A stretch of DNA of 58,184 nucleotides from Nitrosomonadales bacterium (GTDB lineage Bacteria; Pseudomonadota; Gammaproteobacteria; Burkholderiales; Gallionellaceae), in the NCBI GenBank assembly GCA_016721605.1, contig JADKHS010000015.1, positions 1 to 58,184 of the forward strand, given 5' to 3'. A model generated the notes under the pieces. It had not been told where the DNA came from, did no database searches, and saw only the letters and a program-made list of their open reading frames with translations. Each line of letters starts with the position of its first letter. Position 1 is the first letter of the stretch. This document shows, one piece after another, positions 19,061-29,450 of the stretch. Made by a program: the position numbers and the translations under genes.

Positions 19061-20506
19061 CTGCATAATCATCATATTACTCCCACAGATTCTCAGCTTG
19101 AGGCGCTAAAACTTCCGCCTCATTCGGTGGAAGCCGAGCAATCGGTATTGGGCGGTATTTTTTGGACTCCACCGCGTGGGACAAAATTTCCGACCTGATT
19201 AGCGAACAAGATTTCTACCGCTTTGAGCACCGACTGATTTACCGGCATATCGCGCGTTTGACCGAGCATGCCAAACCGGTGGATGTTATCACCGTGGCGG
19301 AATCGCTGGAAAGTAATGCTGAACTCGACAAAGCCGGTGGATTGGCTTATCTCGGCTCTTTGGCGCAAAACGTACCATCCGCAGCCAATATCCGGCGTTA
19401 TGCTGAAATCGTGCGCGAACGTGCTGTCATGCGGAAATTGGCCGAGGTTGGCAGCGAAATTTCTACTAGCGCTTATAATCCGGCCGGACGCGACGCGAAT
19501 CAGTTGCTGGATGAAGCTGAAAGTCGTGTGTTTGAGATCGCTGAGGCGGGTGAGCGCGGCCGCCAGGGTTTCAGTCCTCTTCCCCCGCTACTTACGAAAG
19601 TGGTGGAGCGGATTGAGACACTTTATGGCCGCGATAATTCTAGCGATGTAACCGGTGTGGCGAGCGGATTTACAGATTTGGATAGCATGACTTCTGGCTT
19701 GCAGCCAGGCGAACTGATCATTGTTGCCGGGCGTCCGAGCATGGGTAAGACTGCCTTCGCCATTAATATCGCCGAGCATGTAGCGCTGGAAGGCTGTAAG
19801 CCAGTAGCAATTTTTAGTATGGAAATGGGCGGTATCCAATTGGCCATGCGTATGATAGGTTCAGTAGGTAAGCTCAACCAGCATGATTTGCGCACAGGGC
19901 GTTTGCAGGAAGATGACTGGCCGCGCCTGACCCATGCGCTGGGACGGTTGAATGATGCGGCCATTTTCATTGATGAAACCGCCGCGCTAAATTCGCTTGA
20001 ATTACGTTCGCGTGCACGCAGGTTACATCGCCAAAATAATGGCCTAGGGTTGATTATCATCGATTATTTGCAGTTGATGTCCTCCCCTTCAAGTAAGGCA
20101 AGTGAGAATCGTGCTACCGAGATTTCGGAAATTTCACGTTCTCTGAAAGGGCTAGCCAAGGAGTTGCAAGTGCCCGTGATGGCGCTGTCGCAGCTTAACC
20201 GAAGCTTGGAGCAACGCCCAAACAAACGCCCGATGATGTCCGATCTGCGCGAATCCGGCGCTATTGAACAGGATGCCGATTTGATCCTGTTTATTTATCG
20301 TGACGAAGTATACAACCCCGATTCACCTGATAAGGGCAAGGCGGAAATTATCATCGGTAAACAGCGTAATGGCCCGATAGGCAAGGTTGAGTTGACTTTC
20401 CGGGTGAATTTACGCGTTTTGATAACTTCGCTCACGCTCAATATTAAACCTGAAACGAGGCGCTTGGGATGATGCCAAGATCGAAGCGGCGGTTAAGCGA
20501 TACTGA
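19061..20506 (+). CDS. dnaB: Replicative DNA helicase DnaB, several frameshifts
   Basis: DnaB is the hexameric 5'-3' replication fork helicase. The 5' part reads 'LEALKLPPHSVEAEQSVLGG', then breaks at the T6 run 19158-19163; a seventh T gives 'GGIFLDSTAWDKISD' and leads into the main frame. The core is whole: Walker A GRPSMGKTAFAINIA, Walker B 'LIIIDYLQLM', and 'QLNRSLEQRPNKRPMMSDLR'. Near the 3' end two more breaks (about 20400 and 20475) separate EFTRFDNFAHAQY from 'WDDAKIEAAVKRY', with TGA at 20504-20506. No ATG lies between the upstream TAG (19055) and the conserved sequence, so the start is uncertain (CTG 19061 or ATT 19076). The MITE ends eight bases before. Confidence 0.88.
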
Positions 20507-20692
20507 ACTTCGGCCAAATAATGGTCTGCGTATTTACTTACGGGAATCAAAAGCATGGTAGGTTTCACTGATAGCTGTTTTCAGATTGCCCAGCACGCGG
20601 AATGCTGGGTATTGAGTCGCTTCTGACCCGTACCGCCGTTCATAATAATGGCGGAGCGCTTAGCGCCGCTCACCGTTATTCGTAAAATTTTC

Positions 20693-22209
20693 ATGCGCCT
20701 GTTACGCCTGCTAAAAATAATTTTTGTCGTATTGCGCTTCGGCTTGGACGAATTTCTGCTTGCGCATTCACGCACGCGCTGGTTGCGGATGTCGATTAAC
20801 TTACTGCTATTCGCACGTGACACCTCTGCACCGCGTGCAGTGAGATTGCGCCATGCATTGGAAAGCTTGGGTCCGATCTTCGTAAAATTTGGGCAAATGC
20901 TTTCTACCCGCCGCGATCTGATGCCTGTCGACATCGCTGATGAGCTGGCCAAACTACAAGATCAGGTGCCGCCCTTTCCTTCCGCGCAAGCTGTGGTTTT
21001 GCTGGAGGCCGCCTACAATAAAAAACTCAATGAAGTATTTAAAAGTTTTGAGGAAACCCCCATTGCCAGTGCTTCGGTGGCTCAAGTGCATTTCGCCGTG
21101 CTGCCTAATGGACGCGAAGTCGCAATAAAAATTCTGCGTCCCGGCATCGCACGCGTTATCGCGCACGACATCGCACTGCTTGATATCTGCGCGAGTTTAA
21201 TTGAACGCTGGTGGGAAGACGGCAGGCGGCTCAAGCCGCGCAAAGTGGTCGAGGAATTCGAGAAGCATTTGCATAACGAACTTGACCTGATGCGGGAAGC
21301 TTCCAGCGCCAGCCAATTGAAACGCAACTTTGCCAATTCCAAATTGTTGCTGGTCCCGGAAATTTATTGGGATTGGTGTACGGATGAAGTGATGGTGATG
21401 GAACGTATGTATGGCCTTCCCGTCAATCGTGTGGAGGCGCTACGTGCGGCCGGGATCGACCTCCCTACGCTGGCTGCCAATGGCGTGGAAATTTTCTATA
21501 CCCAGGTTTTTCGCGATGGTTTTTCCATGCCGACATGCATCCCGGTAATGTTCAGGTGGCAGCGGATGGCCGCTACATTGCACTGGATTTCGGAATCATG
21601 GGCACCCTCACCGATACCGACAAACATTATCTCGCACAGAACTTCATTGCCTTCTTTCGGCGCGACTATAAACGCGTGGCGGAAGTACACATAGAATCTG
21701 GTTGGGCACCTGCGGCTACTCGGGTGGATGAGCTGGAGGCAGCTATTCGAGCCGTATGCGAGCCAATCTTTGACCGGCCCTTGCGTGAAGTTTCTTTCGG
21801 ACGTGTCTTGCTGCGCTTGTTTCAGACCTCGCGCCAATTCGGCATTGAAGTGCAGCCACAGCTCGTGCTGTTGCAAAAAACTTTGCTTAATATTGAGGGG
21901 CTTGGCCTGCAACTTGATCCCGAGCTGGACCTGTGGAAGACGGCCAAGCCTTGGCTGGAACGTTGGATGAGCGAGCAAATTGGTTGGCGCGGTTTTCTTA
22001 ATGCGCTAAAAATAGAGGCACCACACTACGCCATTCTGTTGCCGCAACTGCCACGTCTGCTGCATCAGACCCTGAATGAAAAACCTGGATTGCAAATTGC
22101 AAGCGTATTGCGCGAATTAGTGGCTCAACAAAAACAAATAAACCAACTGGTTATATTAGTCGCATTAATTTTATTCGGGTTTATTGTTTTGTATTTTATT
22201 CGCGGTTAA
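20693..22209 (+). CDS. ubiB: UbiB, ubiquinone biosynthesis atypical kinase, one frameshift
   Basis: UbiB is a membrane-bound ABC1/ADCK-family protein needed for aerobic ubiquinone synthesis. Visible motifs: 'LESLGPIFVKFGQMLSTRRD' (KxGQ), Ala-rich loop 'ASASVAQVHFA', Lys in REVAIKILRPGI, 'EFEKHLHNELDLMREA', and after the break 'DMHPGNVQV' and 'IALDFGIMGTL'. The C-terminus has a transmembrane pair including 'VILVALILFGFIVLYF'. The T5 run at 21520-21524 needs one more T to join both frames (GFFHADMHPGN). About 505 residues when repaired, normal. I chose ATG 20693 (MRLLRLLKI, the usual family start) over the in-frame ATG 20648. Confidence 0.9.
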
Positions 22210-22357
22210 GCAGAATATTTTTGATTGAGTAATTCTTATGTAAGCTTAGGCGCGTCTGAAAATGGAATTTTTCAGTGACGATCAAGATTAATTAGTGCAG
22301 TGCTTTTGAAATCCAGAATAGCTTTGCCAGTTTTAAAAACTTCTTAAGAATGAAGCT

Positions 22358-22380
22358 GGCTGCCCGCCGGGGCAGTTTTG
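22358..22380 (+). terminator. Probable terminator after ubiB
   Basis: CTGCCC / GGGCAG hairpin (22360-22375) followed by TTTT, about 150 bp beyond ubiB and just before the convergent fbp end. Confidence 0.6.
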
Positions 22381-22412
22381 ATCGGCGGGTCAGTGGCATC
22401 CATTCAATTGTG

Positions 22413-23415
22413 TCACGCTTCTTTGTGATAACCCACCACACGCTCTACTTCATTCTTCGAACCAAGAATCACCGGTACACGTTGGTGCAAGCCCGTTGGC
22501 TTGAGTTCCATGATACGTCCGCGACCCGTGGAGCATGCCCCTCCTGCTTGTTCTACGATGAAAGACATGGGGTTAGCTTCATAGAGTAAACGTAATTTAC
22601 CCGCCTTGCCTACTTCCTTGTTGTCGAATGGATACAAAGATGCCGCCGCGAATCAGGATGCGATGCACTTCCGCAACCATAGAAGCCACCCAGCGCATGT
22701 TGAAGTTTTTTTCTCGTCCTCCTGGGGTTTTACCCTTTACGCATTCATCCACATAACGTTGCACCGGAGCTTCCCAGAAACGCTGGTTGGACATGTTGAT
22801 GGCAAATTCCTGGGTGTCGGCCGGAATGGTCATATTCGGATGAGTCAGCATGAATTCCCCAATGTCATTATTTAGCGTGAAGCCATTTACGCCATTCCCA
22901 GTAGTGAGTACTAACATTGTGGAGGGGCCATATAGTGCATAACCAGCGCAGACCTGTTTAGTGCCCGGTTGTAGAAAATCCTCTGCAGTTGGGTTTGTTA
23001 CTCCTTCGGGGCAACGTAGAATCGAGAAAATTGTGCCTACGGAAATATTTACGTCAATATTGGACGAGCCATCCAGCGGGTCAAATGTCAGCAAGTACTT
23101 GCCTTTTGGATATTGCGCAGGAATTGGGTAGATGTCATCCATTTCTTCAGATGCCATAGCGGCAAGATGGCCGCTCCATTGGTTTGCTTCGATAAAAATG
23201 TCATTGGTTATTACATCTAGCTTTTTTTGTGTTTCACCCTGGATGTTTTCGCTACCTGCACTTCCAAGTACGCCGATCAATGCACCCTTGTTTACACTAT
23301 GGGAAATTTGCTTGCAGGCCACAATGATGTCACTGAGCAACCCAGTGAAGTCACCGGTTGCACTTGGTAATTGTCTTTGTTCTTCGATAATGAATTGCAC
23401 CAGATTCTTGCTCAT
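22413..23415 (-). CDS. fbp: Fructose-1,6-bisphosphatase class I, one frameshift
   Basis: Hydrolyses fructose-1,6-bisphosphate in gluconeogenesis and the Calvin cycle. Runs from 'MSKNLVQFIIEEQRQLPSAT' (23415) through the metal site 'TFDPLDGSSNIDVNISVGTI', 'ASEEMDD' and 'YALYGPSTMLVLTTGNGVNG' to about 22640. The frame breaks at the GCATCTTTGTATCC site, and the other frame continues 'YPFDNKEVGKAGKLRLLYEA', 'SFIVEQAGG' and the usual end near 22413. The repaired length of about 333 residues is normal. Two T missing or one T extra would explain the break. In an autotroph with phosphoribulokinase this is probably the Calvin-cycle enzyme. Confidence 0.92.
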
Positions 23416-23797
23416 GTATTTTCCTTGCCTTAATTAATGGAATTTTTAGATTTCAGGATTTTACAGGTTTTTGCATTCCCTCTCCACGCCTATAGAATAT
23501 ATGTTGGTAAAATTATCATTTGTAAAATTTTTCAAAAAACAGTATTTCAACTATTGATGCACAGAAATACTTTGCTTGTCTGCTAAAATATTCACCCCGC
23601 ATATGGTTGAAGAACGTATTGATCCTGTGTCAATGCGGACAACAAGTCGCGTCAAGTTCAAGTTTTGGGCACTGTCCACCGATAGTTAGGAGAGATGCAC
23701 TTACTGCAATATAAATCAGGGAATTGTTTGCCATGGAAAAATTTCAGAATCAGTCGGGAATATGGCGGCTAAACGGAATTTTATAAGGGCATCATCC
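23416..23797. other. Divergent intergenic region fbp/slt
   Basis: Should hold the promoters of fbp and slt. A short frame 'MVEERIDPVSMRTTSRVKFK' (from 23602, 28 codons) is present but has no ribosome site; I do not call it. No terminator or known RNA motif recognised. Confidence 0.4.
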
Positions 23798-25736
23798 ATG
23801 CGTTTCCTAAAGTTTTTGGTGTTTGTATTACTGGTGGTTCCTGCTTTGGCGGTAGCAAGTCAGGATGCGGATTTTCTTGCCGCGCGCGATGCATTCCGGG
23901 TTGGTGATGTAGTGAAGCTTGATCGCATGGCCATGCGATTAAAGCATTCCCCACTGGAACCTTACCTGGCTTACTATCAATTGCGTCTGCGATTAGAAAC
24001 GGCGAGTGCCACTGATATCCAGGCATTTCTGGCGCGCCCTGATGATACCCCGTTGATTAACCAGCTGCGTGCGGAATGGTTGAGACTGCTGGGGAAAAGG
24101 CAGCAATGGGAAGAATTTGCGGTGCTCTATCCTCTCCTGGTGGGTGGAGAAGTTGATCTGACCTGTTATGGCCTACAATCGCGTCAACGTCTGCAAGAAG
24201 AACAGGTGCTGCATGAAGCCCGCAATCTGTGGTTAACTAGCAGCGTCGAATTGCCGGAAAGTTGTGCACCATTGTTTGATGCGGCAATTGCCAGCGGTAT
24301 TATCAATGCAACGGATATATGGCTACGTTTGCGCCTAGCATTGGAGGCGGGCAACTTGACATTGGCTAAGCAGCTTTCGGAGAAGCTGCCTGCCAAGCGC
24401 GCTCTTTCTTCAGCCGAACTGGATAGTGCCGCCACTGATCAGGTGCGTTATCTTGCCACGGCCAAGCTTGATAATGCCTCCGAAGCGCAACGCACAGTGG
24501 CAATGTTTGCCTTGCAACGGCTGGCCAAGCAATCACCGCAATTAGCCTATTCACAGTGGGAAAAAAAAGCGGCATATTTTACCGCGGATGAGCAGTATTA
24601 TTTTTATGGCTGGTTAGGTTACGAAGCGGCACGCAAGCGGGATGCGCGTGCGCTGGAATGGTACAAGGCGGCAGGTGAGACATCCCTGGCCGGGCCGCAA
24701 TTGGCGTGGCGTGCCCGGGCGGCGTTGCTTACGCAGAACTGGCATGAAGTTTGGGCGAGCATTAATGCCATGACGCCGCAGCAACAGCGCGAAGGTGTCT
24801 GGCGTTATTGGAAGGCGCGTGCTCTGAAAGCATGGGGAAGTTTGCCGGAAGCGAATGTACTGTTTGCTGAATTGAGCAACGAACATAATTTTTACGGTCA
24901 ACTTGCCGCTGAGGAGATCGGAGTGGCTCCTGCCGCAACAATTCCTGCCAGCTATCAGCCAAAGCAAAGCGACAATAAATGCAATGCTGGCGCAGCCCGC
25001 CGTCCAGCGTACACTGGCGTTATACCGTATGGATTTACGCACTGATGCAGCCAGAGAATGGGCATGGGCGGCGCGCAAGCTGGATGACCAACAGCTATTG
25101 GTTGCAGCTGAAATTGCGCGCCGCAATGGAATGTATGACCATGCCATCAATACCGCTGATCGTACTGTTCAAATACATGATTTCAGCCTACGTTATCTCG
25201 CGCCCTACAGGGATGTATTACAGGGTTACATTCGCAAGAATGAACTGGAAGAAGCCTGGGTGTATGGCTTAATACGGCAAGAGAGCCGTTTCGTCTATCA
25301 AGCTAAATCACCCGTTGGTGCGACAGGCCTTATGCAAATTATGCCTGCCACGGCGCGTTGGATAGCGCAAAAAATAGGGATGAAGAGTTATCGCCAGGCA
25401 CTTGTGAATCAACTGGATACTCATTTCAAGCTTGGCACGTATTACATGAAAACGGTACTGTCATCACTCGACAATAGTCCGGTGCTGGCCTCCGCCGCCT
25501 ATAACGCTGGTCCTGCACGCGCCCGTAAATGGCGGGGGGAAAGCGCATTGGAAGGAGCCGTGTATGCCGAAAACATTCCCTTTGATGAAACGCGTAATTA
25601 CGTAAAAAAGGTGATGAGCAATACCATGTATTACTCCCAGCTTTTTGGTCAGCCACCTCGTTCCCTCAAGCAACGCTTGGGCGTTATTACGGCAAAAAAT
25701 GCAGTTAACCAGCAGGCCATTCCTGATGAAAGATAG
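23798..25736 (+). CDS. slt: Soluble lytic murein transglycosylase Slt, one frameshift
   Basis: Periplasmic enzyme cleaving MurNAc-GlcNAc bonds to form 1,6-anhydro ends. It starts at ATG 23798 with signal peptide 'MRFLKFLVFVLLVVPALAVA'. A long alpha-superhelical U domain follows, then the linker. The catalytic C-domain has Glu in 'YGLIRQESRFVYQAKSPVGA', then 'GLMQIMPATARWIAQKIG', 'LASAAYNAGPARARKW' and 'FDETRNYVKKV'. The frame breaks near 24970-24985, between 'TIPASYQPKQSD' and 'INAMLAQPAVQRTLALYRMD'. Repaired length is about 645 residues, normal. It overlaps the start of cca. Its anhydro product is the substrate of the broken anmK. Confidence 0.9.
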
Positions 25737-26951
25737 GAGCCTGGAGGTTTACAGTGTTGGCGGCGCTGTGCGCGACGAACTGCTCGGTTTGCCAGTGAAC
25801 GATCATGATTGGGTGGTGGTGGGGAGTACGCCGGAAGACATGGTGGCGCGCGGTTATACCCCGGTGGGCAAGGATTTTCCGGTGTTCTTGCATCCGCACA
25901 AACATGAGGAATATGCGTTGGCACGCACTGAGCGTAAAACCGCGCCCGGCTATAGGGGGTTTGCCATCCATGCCGCGCCGGACGTGACGCTGGAGCAAGA
26001 CTTGCTGCGTCGCGACTTTACCATTAACGCCATTGCACGCGACCAAGACGGCACGTTAATTGACCCTTATAACGGCATCGCCGACTTGCGGGCCGGGATT
26101 TTACGCCATGTTAGTTCGGCGTTCAGCGAAGACCCGGTACGGATTCTGCGTGCAGCGCGCTTCGTGGCACGTTTCGGTTTCAACATAGCGCCGGAGACGT
26201 TGTCGCTGATGCGTGCAATGGTGGCAAATGGTGAAGTGGATGCGCTGGTGCCGGAACGCGTGTGGCAAGAGTTGGCGCGTGGCTTGATGGAAAAAGTGCC
26301 GTCGCGTTTTTTTTTCACGCTACGTGATTGCGGTGCGCTCGCGAAAATCCTGCCGGAAGTAGACGCGCTGTTCGGCGTGCCACAGCCGCCTAAACATCAT
26401 CCGGAAATTGATTGCGGCATCCACACCATGCTGGTGCTGGACGATGCGGCACAACATGACTACCCGTTGGAAGTACGTTTTTCTGCGCTCACGCACGACC
26501 TCGGCAAGGGAAATACGCCCATGGATATTTTACCGCGCCACATCGGCCACGAGATACGCAGTGTCGACTTGTTGCGTGCCTTATGTGTGCGTCTGCGCGT
26601 AACGAACGAATGCCGCGACCTTGGTTTACTGGTAGCACGCTATCACGGTAATGTGCATCGTGCCCCCGAGCTGCGTCCCGATACCATTGTGGCCATATTG
26701 CAGAGTTGCGATGCGTGGCGCAGGCCGGAACGCTTCACGCAGCTATTGCAGGCATGTGCTTCGGATGCGCGGGGCGCACCGGACATGAGCAGGATGCTTA
26801 TCCGCAGGCGGATTATCTGCTGCGAATGTTACGGGCAACGCAGACGGTGAATGCAGGGGAGATTGCGCAGCAATGCGAAGATAAAAATACTATTGCGGAC
26901 AAGGTGCGTGAGGCACGGATTATGGCAGTGGAGCGGGCGATTAAGGGTTGA
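25726..26951 (+). CDS. cca: CCA-adding tRNA nucleotidyltransferase, one frameshift
   Basis: Adds or repairs the 3' CCA of tRNA. It begins 'MKDRSLEVYSVGGAVRDELL' with the ATG overlapping the slt stop. Motifs: nucleotidyltransferase GGAVRD and DHDWVVVGSTP, 'LRRDFTINAIARDQDG', 'SEDPVRILRAARFVARFGF', and the HD domain HTMLVLDDAAQ with SALTHDLGKG. The frame breaks at the GGGG run 26771-26774; a fifth G gives DARGRTGHEQDAYPQADYLL and the C-terminal helix to 26951. The repaired length, about 408 residues, fits the HD-containing proteobacterial type with phosphodiesterase/phosphatase activity. Confidence 0.92.
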
Positions 26952-26990
26952 ATTTTTCGCCGCTAAATATAAATAGATTCAGACAATAAA

Positions 26991-28031
26991 TTGAATTTAC
27001 TCTCGATATCTCAATTTCTTCACCGTCACCTGCTCTGGTTTTTGATCGCCGCATATGTTATTGCCGTCGTTGTGCCAGATCCCGGCCTCCAGATAAGAAA
27101 TGTTTCTTTCGGTGAGATCACTATCTATCAGCAGAAAACAAATATATCGTTGCTGATGATTATGCTTGCCATACTCATGTTCAATGCTGGCTTGGGGTTG
27201 AACGTTTCCCATATTAAAAAATATTTTGAAAAGAAATATGTATTGCTAGCCGGGCTAATTGCGAACATAACCATCCCAATCATCGATATTTTTGGCGTAA
27301 CGGTCTTGATGCAGCTTTGGTATGAGCCGGTAGAAGCCCAACATATTCTCGTGGGTTTGGCATTGGTTGCAGCTATGCCGATTGCTGGAGGATCAACCGC
27401 TTGGGCACAAAATGCTAATGGTAATTTGGCGTTGAGCCTGGGGTTGGTTCTTTTCTCTACAATTTTAAGTCCCATCATCACTCCGGTAACGTTTAACATT
27501 TTTGGTGAGATGGCCTCGGAAGAGTTTGAAAAAGTCTTGCAGGGTTTGGCAGTATACGGCTCCGGGGCATTTTTAGGTCTTTGGGTGGTATTACCCTCAT
27601 TGTTGGGCATTGCGGTGCGCTCGATAGTTGCCGAAGATTGGATAGTTGGAGGGATGACTTATTTGAAATTCATCAATAGCATTGTTTTATTGTTGTTGAA
27701 TTACTCCAATGCCGCAGTCTCTCTGCCTCAAGCCATATCTGATCAGGATTATGATTTCTTGGCCGTCACATTGATCATTTCCGCAGGGTTATGTTTAACA
27801 TTGTTTGCTGCAGGGTATGGCATGAGCCGCTTGTTCAAATTGGATCGGACTGAGCGTGTCTCACTTATGTTCGGACTGGGCATGAACAATAATGGGACAG
27901 GATTAGTGTTGGCATCGTTGGCTTTACCTTCTTACCCGAACATAATGGTGCCGATTATTTTCTATAATTTGGTTCAGCACATTGCTGCGGGGACTGTGAA
28001 CGAGATAATGAATAAAAAAGTAAGCGGATAA
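26991..28031 (+). CDS. Bile acid:sodium symporter (BASS) family transporter
   Basis: Polytopic inner-membrane protein, 346 residues, eight to ten hydrophobic helices. BASS-type features include 'LMIMLAILMFNAGLGLNVSH', the crossover motif region 'AAMPIAGGSTAWAQNANGNL' and 'LMFGLGMNNNGTGLVLASLA', which match the two discontinuous helices of the family. Bacterial members take up pantoate, bicarbonate-related or organic anions with Na+; the substrate here is unknown. The start is a TTG at 26991 without a good ribosome site, so the true start is uncertain. The frame is intact and it stands alone after cca. Confidence 0.8.
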   Translation: MNLLSISQFLHRHLLWFLIAAYVIAVVVPDPGLQIRNVSFGEITIYQQKTNISLLMIMLAILMFNAGLGLNVSHIKKYFEKKYVLLAGLIANITIPIIDIFGVTVLMQLWYEPVEAQHILVGLALVAAMPIAGGSTAWAQNANGNLALSLGLVLFSTILSPIITPVTFNIFGEMASEEFEKVLQGLAVYGSGAFLGLWVVLPSLLGIAVRSIVAEDWIVGGMTYLKFINSIVLLLLNYSNAAVSLPQAISDQDYDFLAVTLIISAGLCLTLFAAGYGMSRLFKLDRTERVSLMFGLGMNNNGTGLVLASLALPSYPNIMVPIIFYNLVQHIAAGTVNEIMNKKVSG

Positions 28032-28203
28032 AGGGCCACTATTATTTGTCTAGGTGTCCGCTAGTGGTAATGCCGATTCGGGCTGCAGCCAGCGTGTGAA
28101 GATTGTCTGTCGTTCGAGGGAGGTGGCAATGTGTTCGGCTGGCTTAATCGTACGATAAGCGCACTACAGTCGTACTGAAAAACAATTTTCTATGGAGATT
28201 TAA

Positions 28204-28264
28204 CGTGAGGGTAGGTAAGGGCAATTTTACCTGCACGGTTGAATTTCTTACCGCTACCTCACCC
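28204..28264. terminator. Imperfect long inverted repeat, possible bidirectional terminator
   Basis: GTGAGGGTAGGTAAG pairs with CTTACCGCTACCTCAC with one insertion, enclosing about 30 bases. It lies between the convergent BASS and DUF481 genes. The T-rich tail is weak, so termination is an inference from position. Confidence 0.45.
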
Positions 28265-28284
28265 TTTGTATTCTTCTTTTGGAT

Positions 28285-29334
28285 TTACCAACCATAACCT
28301 AAGCTGAATAAATAACGGGTATCCAAAGTTTTTTTGCCAAAATCTGCATTTTTATCGTAGTAGTCCCATTGCACTTCGTTGGTAAACTGAATGCCGCTCC
28401 ATAAAGGCATATTGAAACCTGTACGGGTTCTAACGAATAAACCGTTACCAATAATGCCCTCATGTTTATGGAATAGCTGTACACCACGATTGAAGAAGGA
28501 CTGGTTATAATTGACGGCCCAACGGCCAGCCATACTGGCCTCATCGGGTAAGTTACAAGGCTTGTTGGTGCCATTTTGACAGCCGGTCATGATATAGGGA
28601 TGATCATAACGGTTAACATTGACGTAGTCGGGTCCCGCCTCAAATGACAGATTTAAGTCCTCAGAAGAAAAAATTTCATAGCCGGCACCAATACCAAAAG
28701 CAGAACGTAATTGGATATCTTGGAAACGATCGTTGGTGAATAGTCCATGCGCATAACCATAGGCTCTATCAGAAAAAAAATGGGCGTAGTTGCCATACAT
28801 TTGGAAGTTACGTGCATTTAATTCGTTTTTACCGGCAACCTGGGCGTCAGCGTAGTTGTATTGCCCACCAAAAGTAACTTTGTCATCACGACCACGCATG
28901 GTTACATCTGCATCGACATGAAGAGTGTTTCTATTCGTATTACCGGTTGCCATATTGCCACCGATATTGGCACTACCGGAGAAGAATTTTTTATTGATTT
29001 CTTTGATATTGGTTAATGGAATAGGCTGAGTGTTATACACACCGTTGCTGTTTAAGGTTAAGGAGCCGTCTGCTGCAGTGTTAGCAATACCGATGAGTTC
29101 CTGTTTATCGGAGAGCGTGATAGATAAAGGTTTGTCAGTTTTCAACGTTTGCACGGCATCCCATTTGATAACGATTTTTTCGGCATAAGCGGTTTTTACT
29201 TCTAGAAGTTTTCCGGATTTATTAAGTACGGTACCGGAAATCCGGTCGCCATTTTTTAGTAAAATTTCATCAGCTTGAGCGCCTAGTGAGCAAAGTGCCA
29301 GCACAACAAATTTTAATGATGGTGTAGATTTCAT
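28285..29334 (-). CDS. DUF481 family outer-membrane beta-barrel protein
   Basis: YdiY-like salt/osmolarity-associated family. The 349-residue protein has a signal peptide (MKSTPSLKFVVLALCSLGAQA), then a short N-domain 'EILLKNGDRISGTVLNKSGK'. The DUF481 barrel follows from 'GNMATGNTNRNTLHVDADVT' to the C-terminal 'DTRYLFSLGYGW', whose terminal aromatic residue is typical of outer-membrane insertion. Alternating polar/hydrophobic strands are evident. Intact frame, single gene. Function beyond outer-membrane location is unknown. Confidence 0.85.
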   Translation of the reverse strand: MKSTPSLKFVVLALCSLGAQADEILLKNGDRISGTVLNKSGKLLEVKTAYAEKIVIKWDAVQTLKTDKPLSITLSDKQELIGIANTAADGSLTLNSNGVYNTQPIPLTNIKEINKKFFSGSANIGGNMATGNTNRNTLHVDADVTMRGRDDKVTFGGQYNYADAQVAGKNELNARNFQMYGNYAHFFSDRAYGYAHGLFTNDRFQDIQLRSAFGIGAGYEIFSSEDLNLSFEAGPDYVNVNRYDHPYIMTGCQNGTNKPCNLPDEASMAGRWAVNYNQSFFNRGVQLFHKHEGIIGNGLFVRTRTGFNMPLWSGIQFTNEVQWDYYDKNADFGKKTLDTRYLFSLGYGW

Positions 29335-29450
29335 AACAAATGTTTCCTTCGGTTAAGATTATTGGATACCAACCTGATTAAAAGCGACATTACTGAATTT
29401 ATTTTAGTACAAACAAAATGTTGAGGTATATTTCAACATGCTAGCTGTTA

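Noticed and set aside
23602..23688. A 28-codon frame upstream of slt, considered as a leader peptide
   Set aside because: No Shine-Dalgarno site and no attenuator-like structure.
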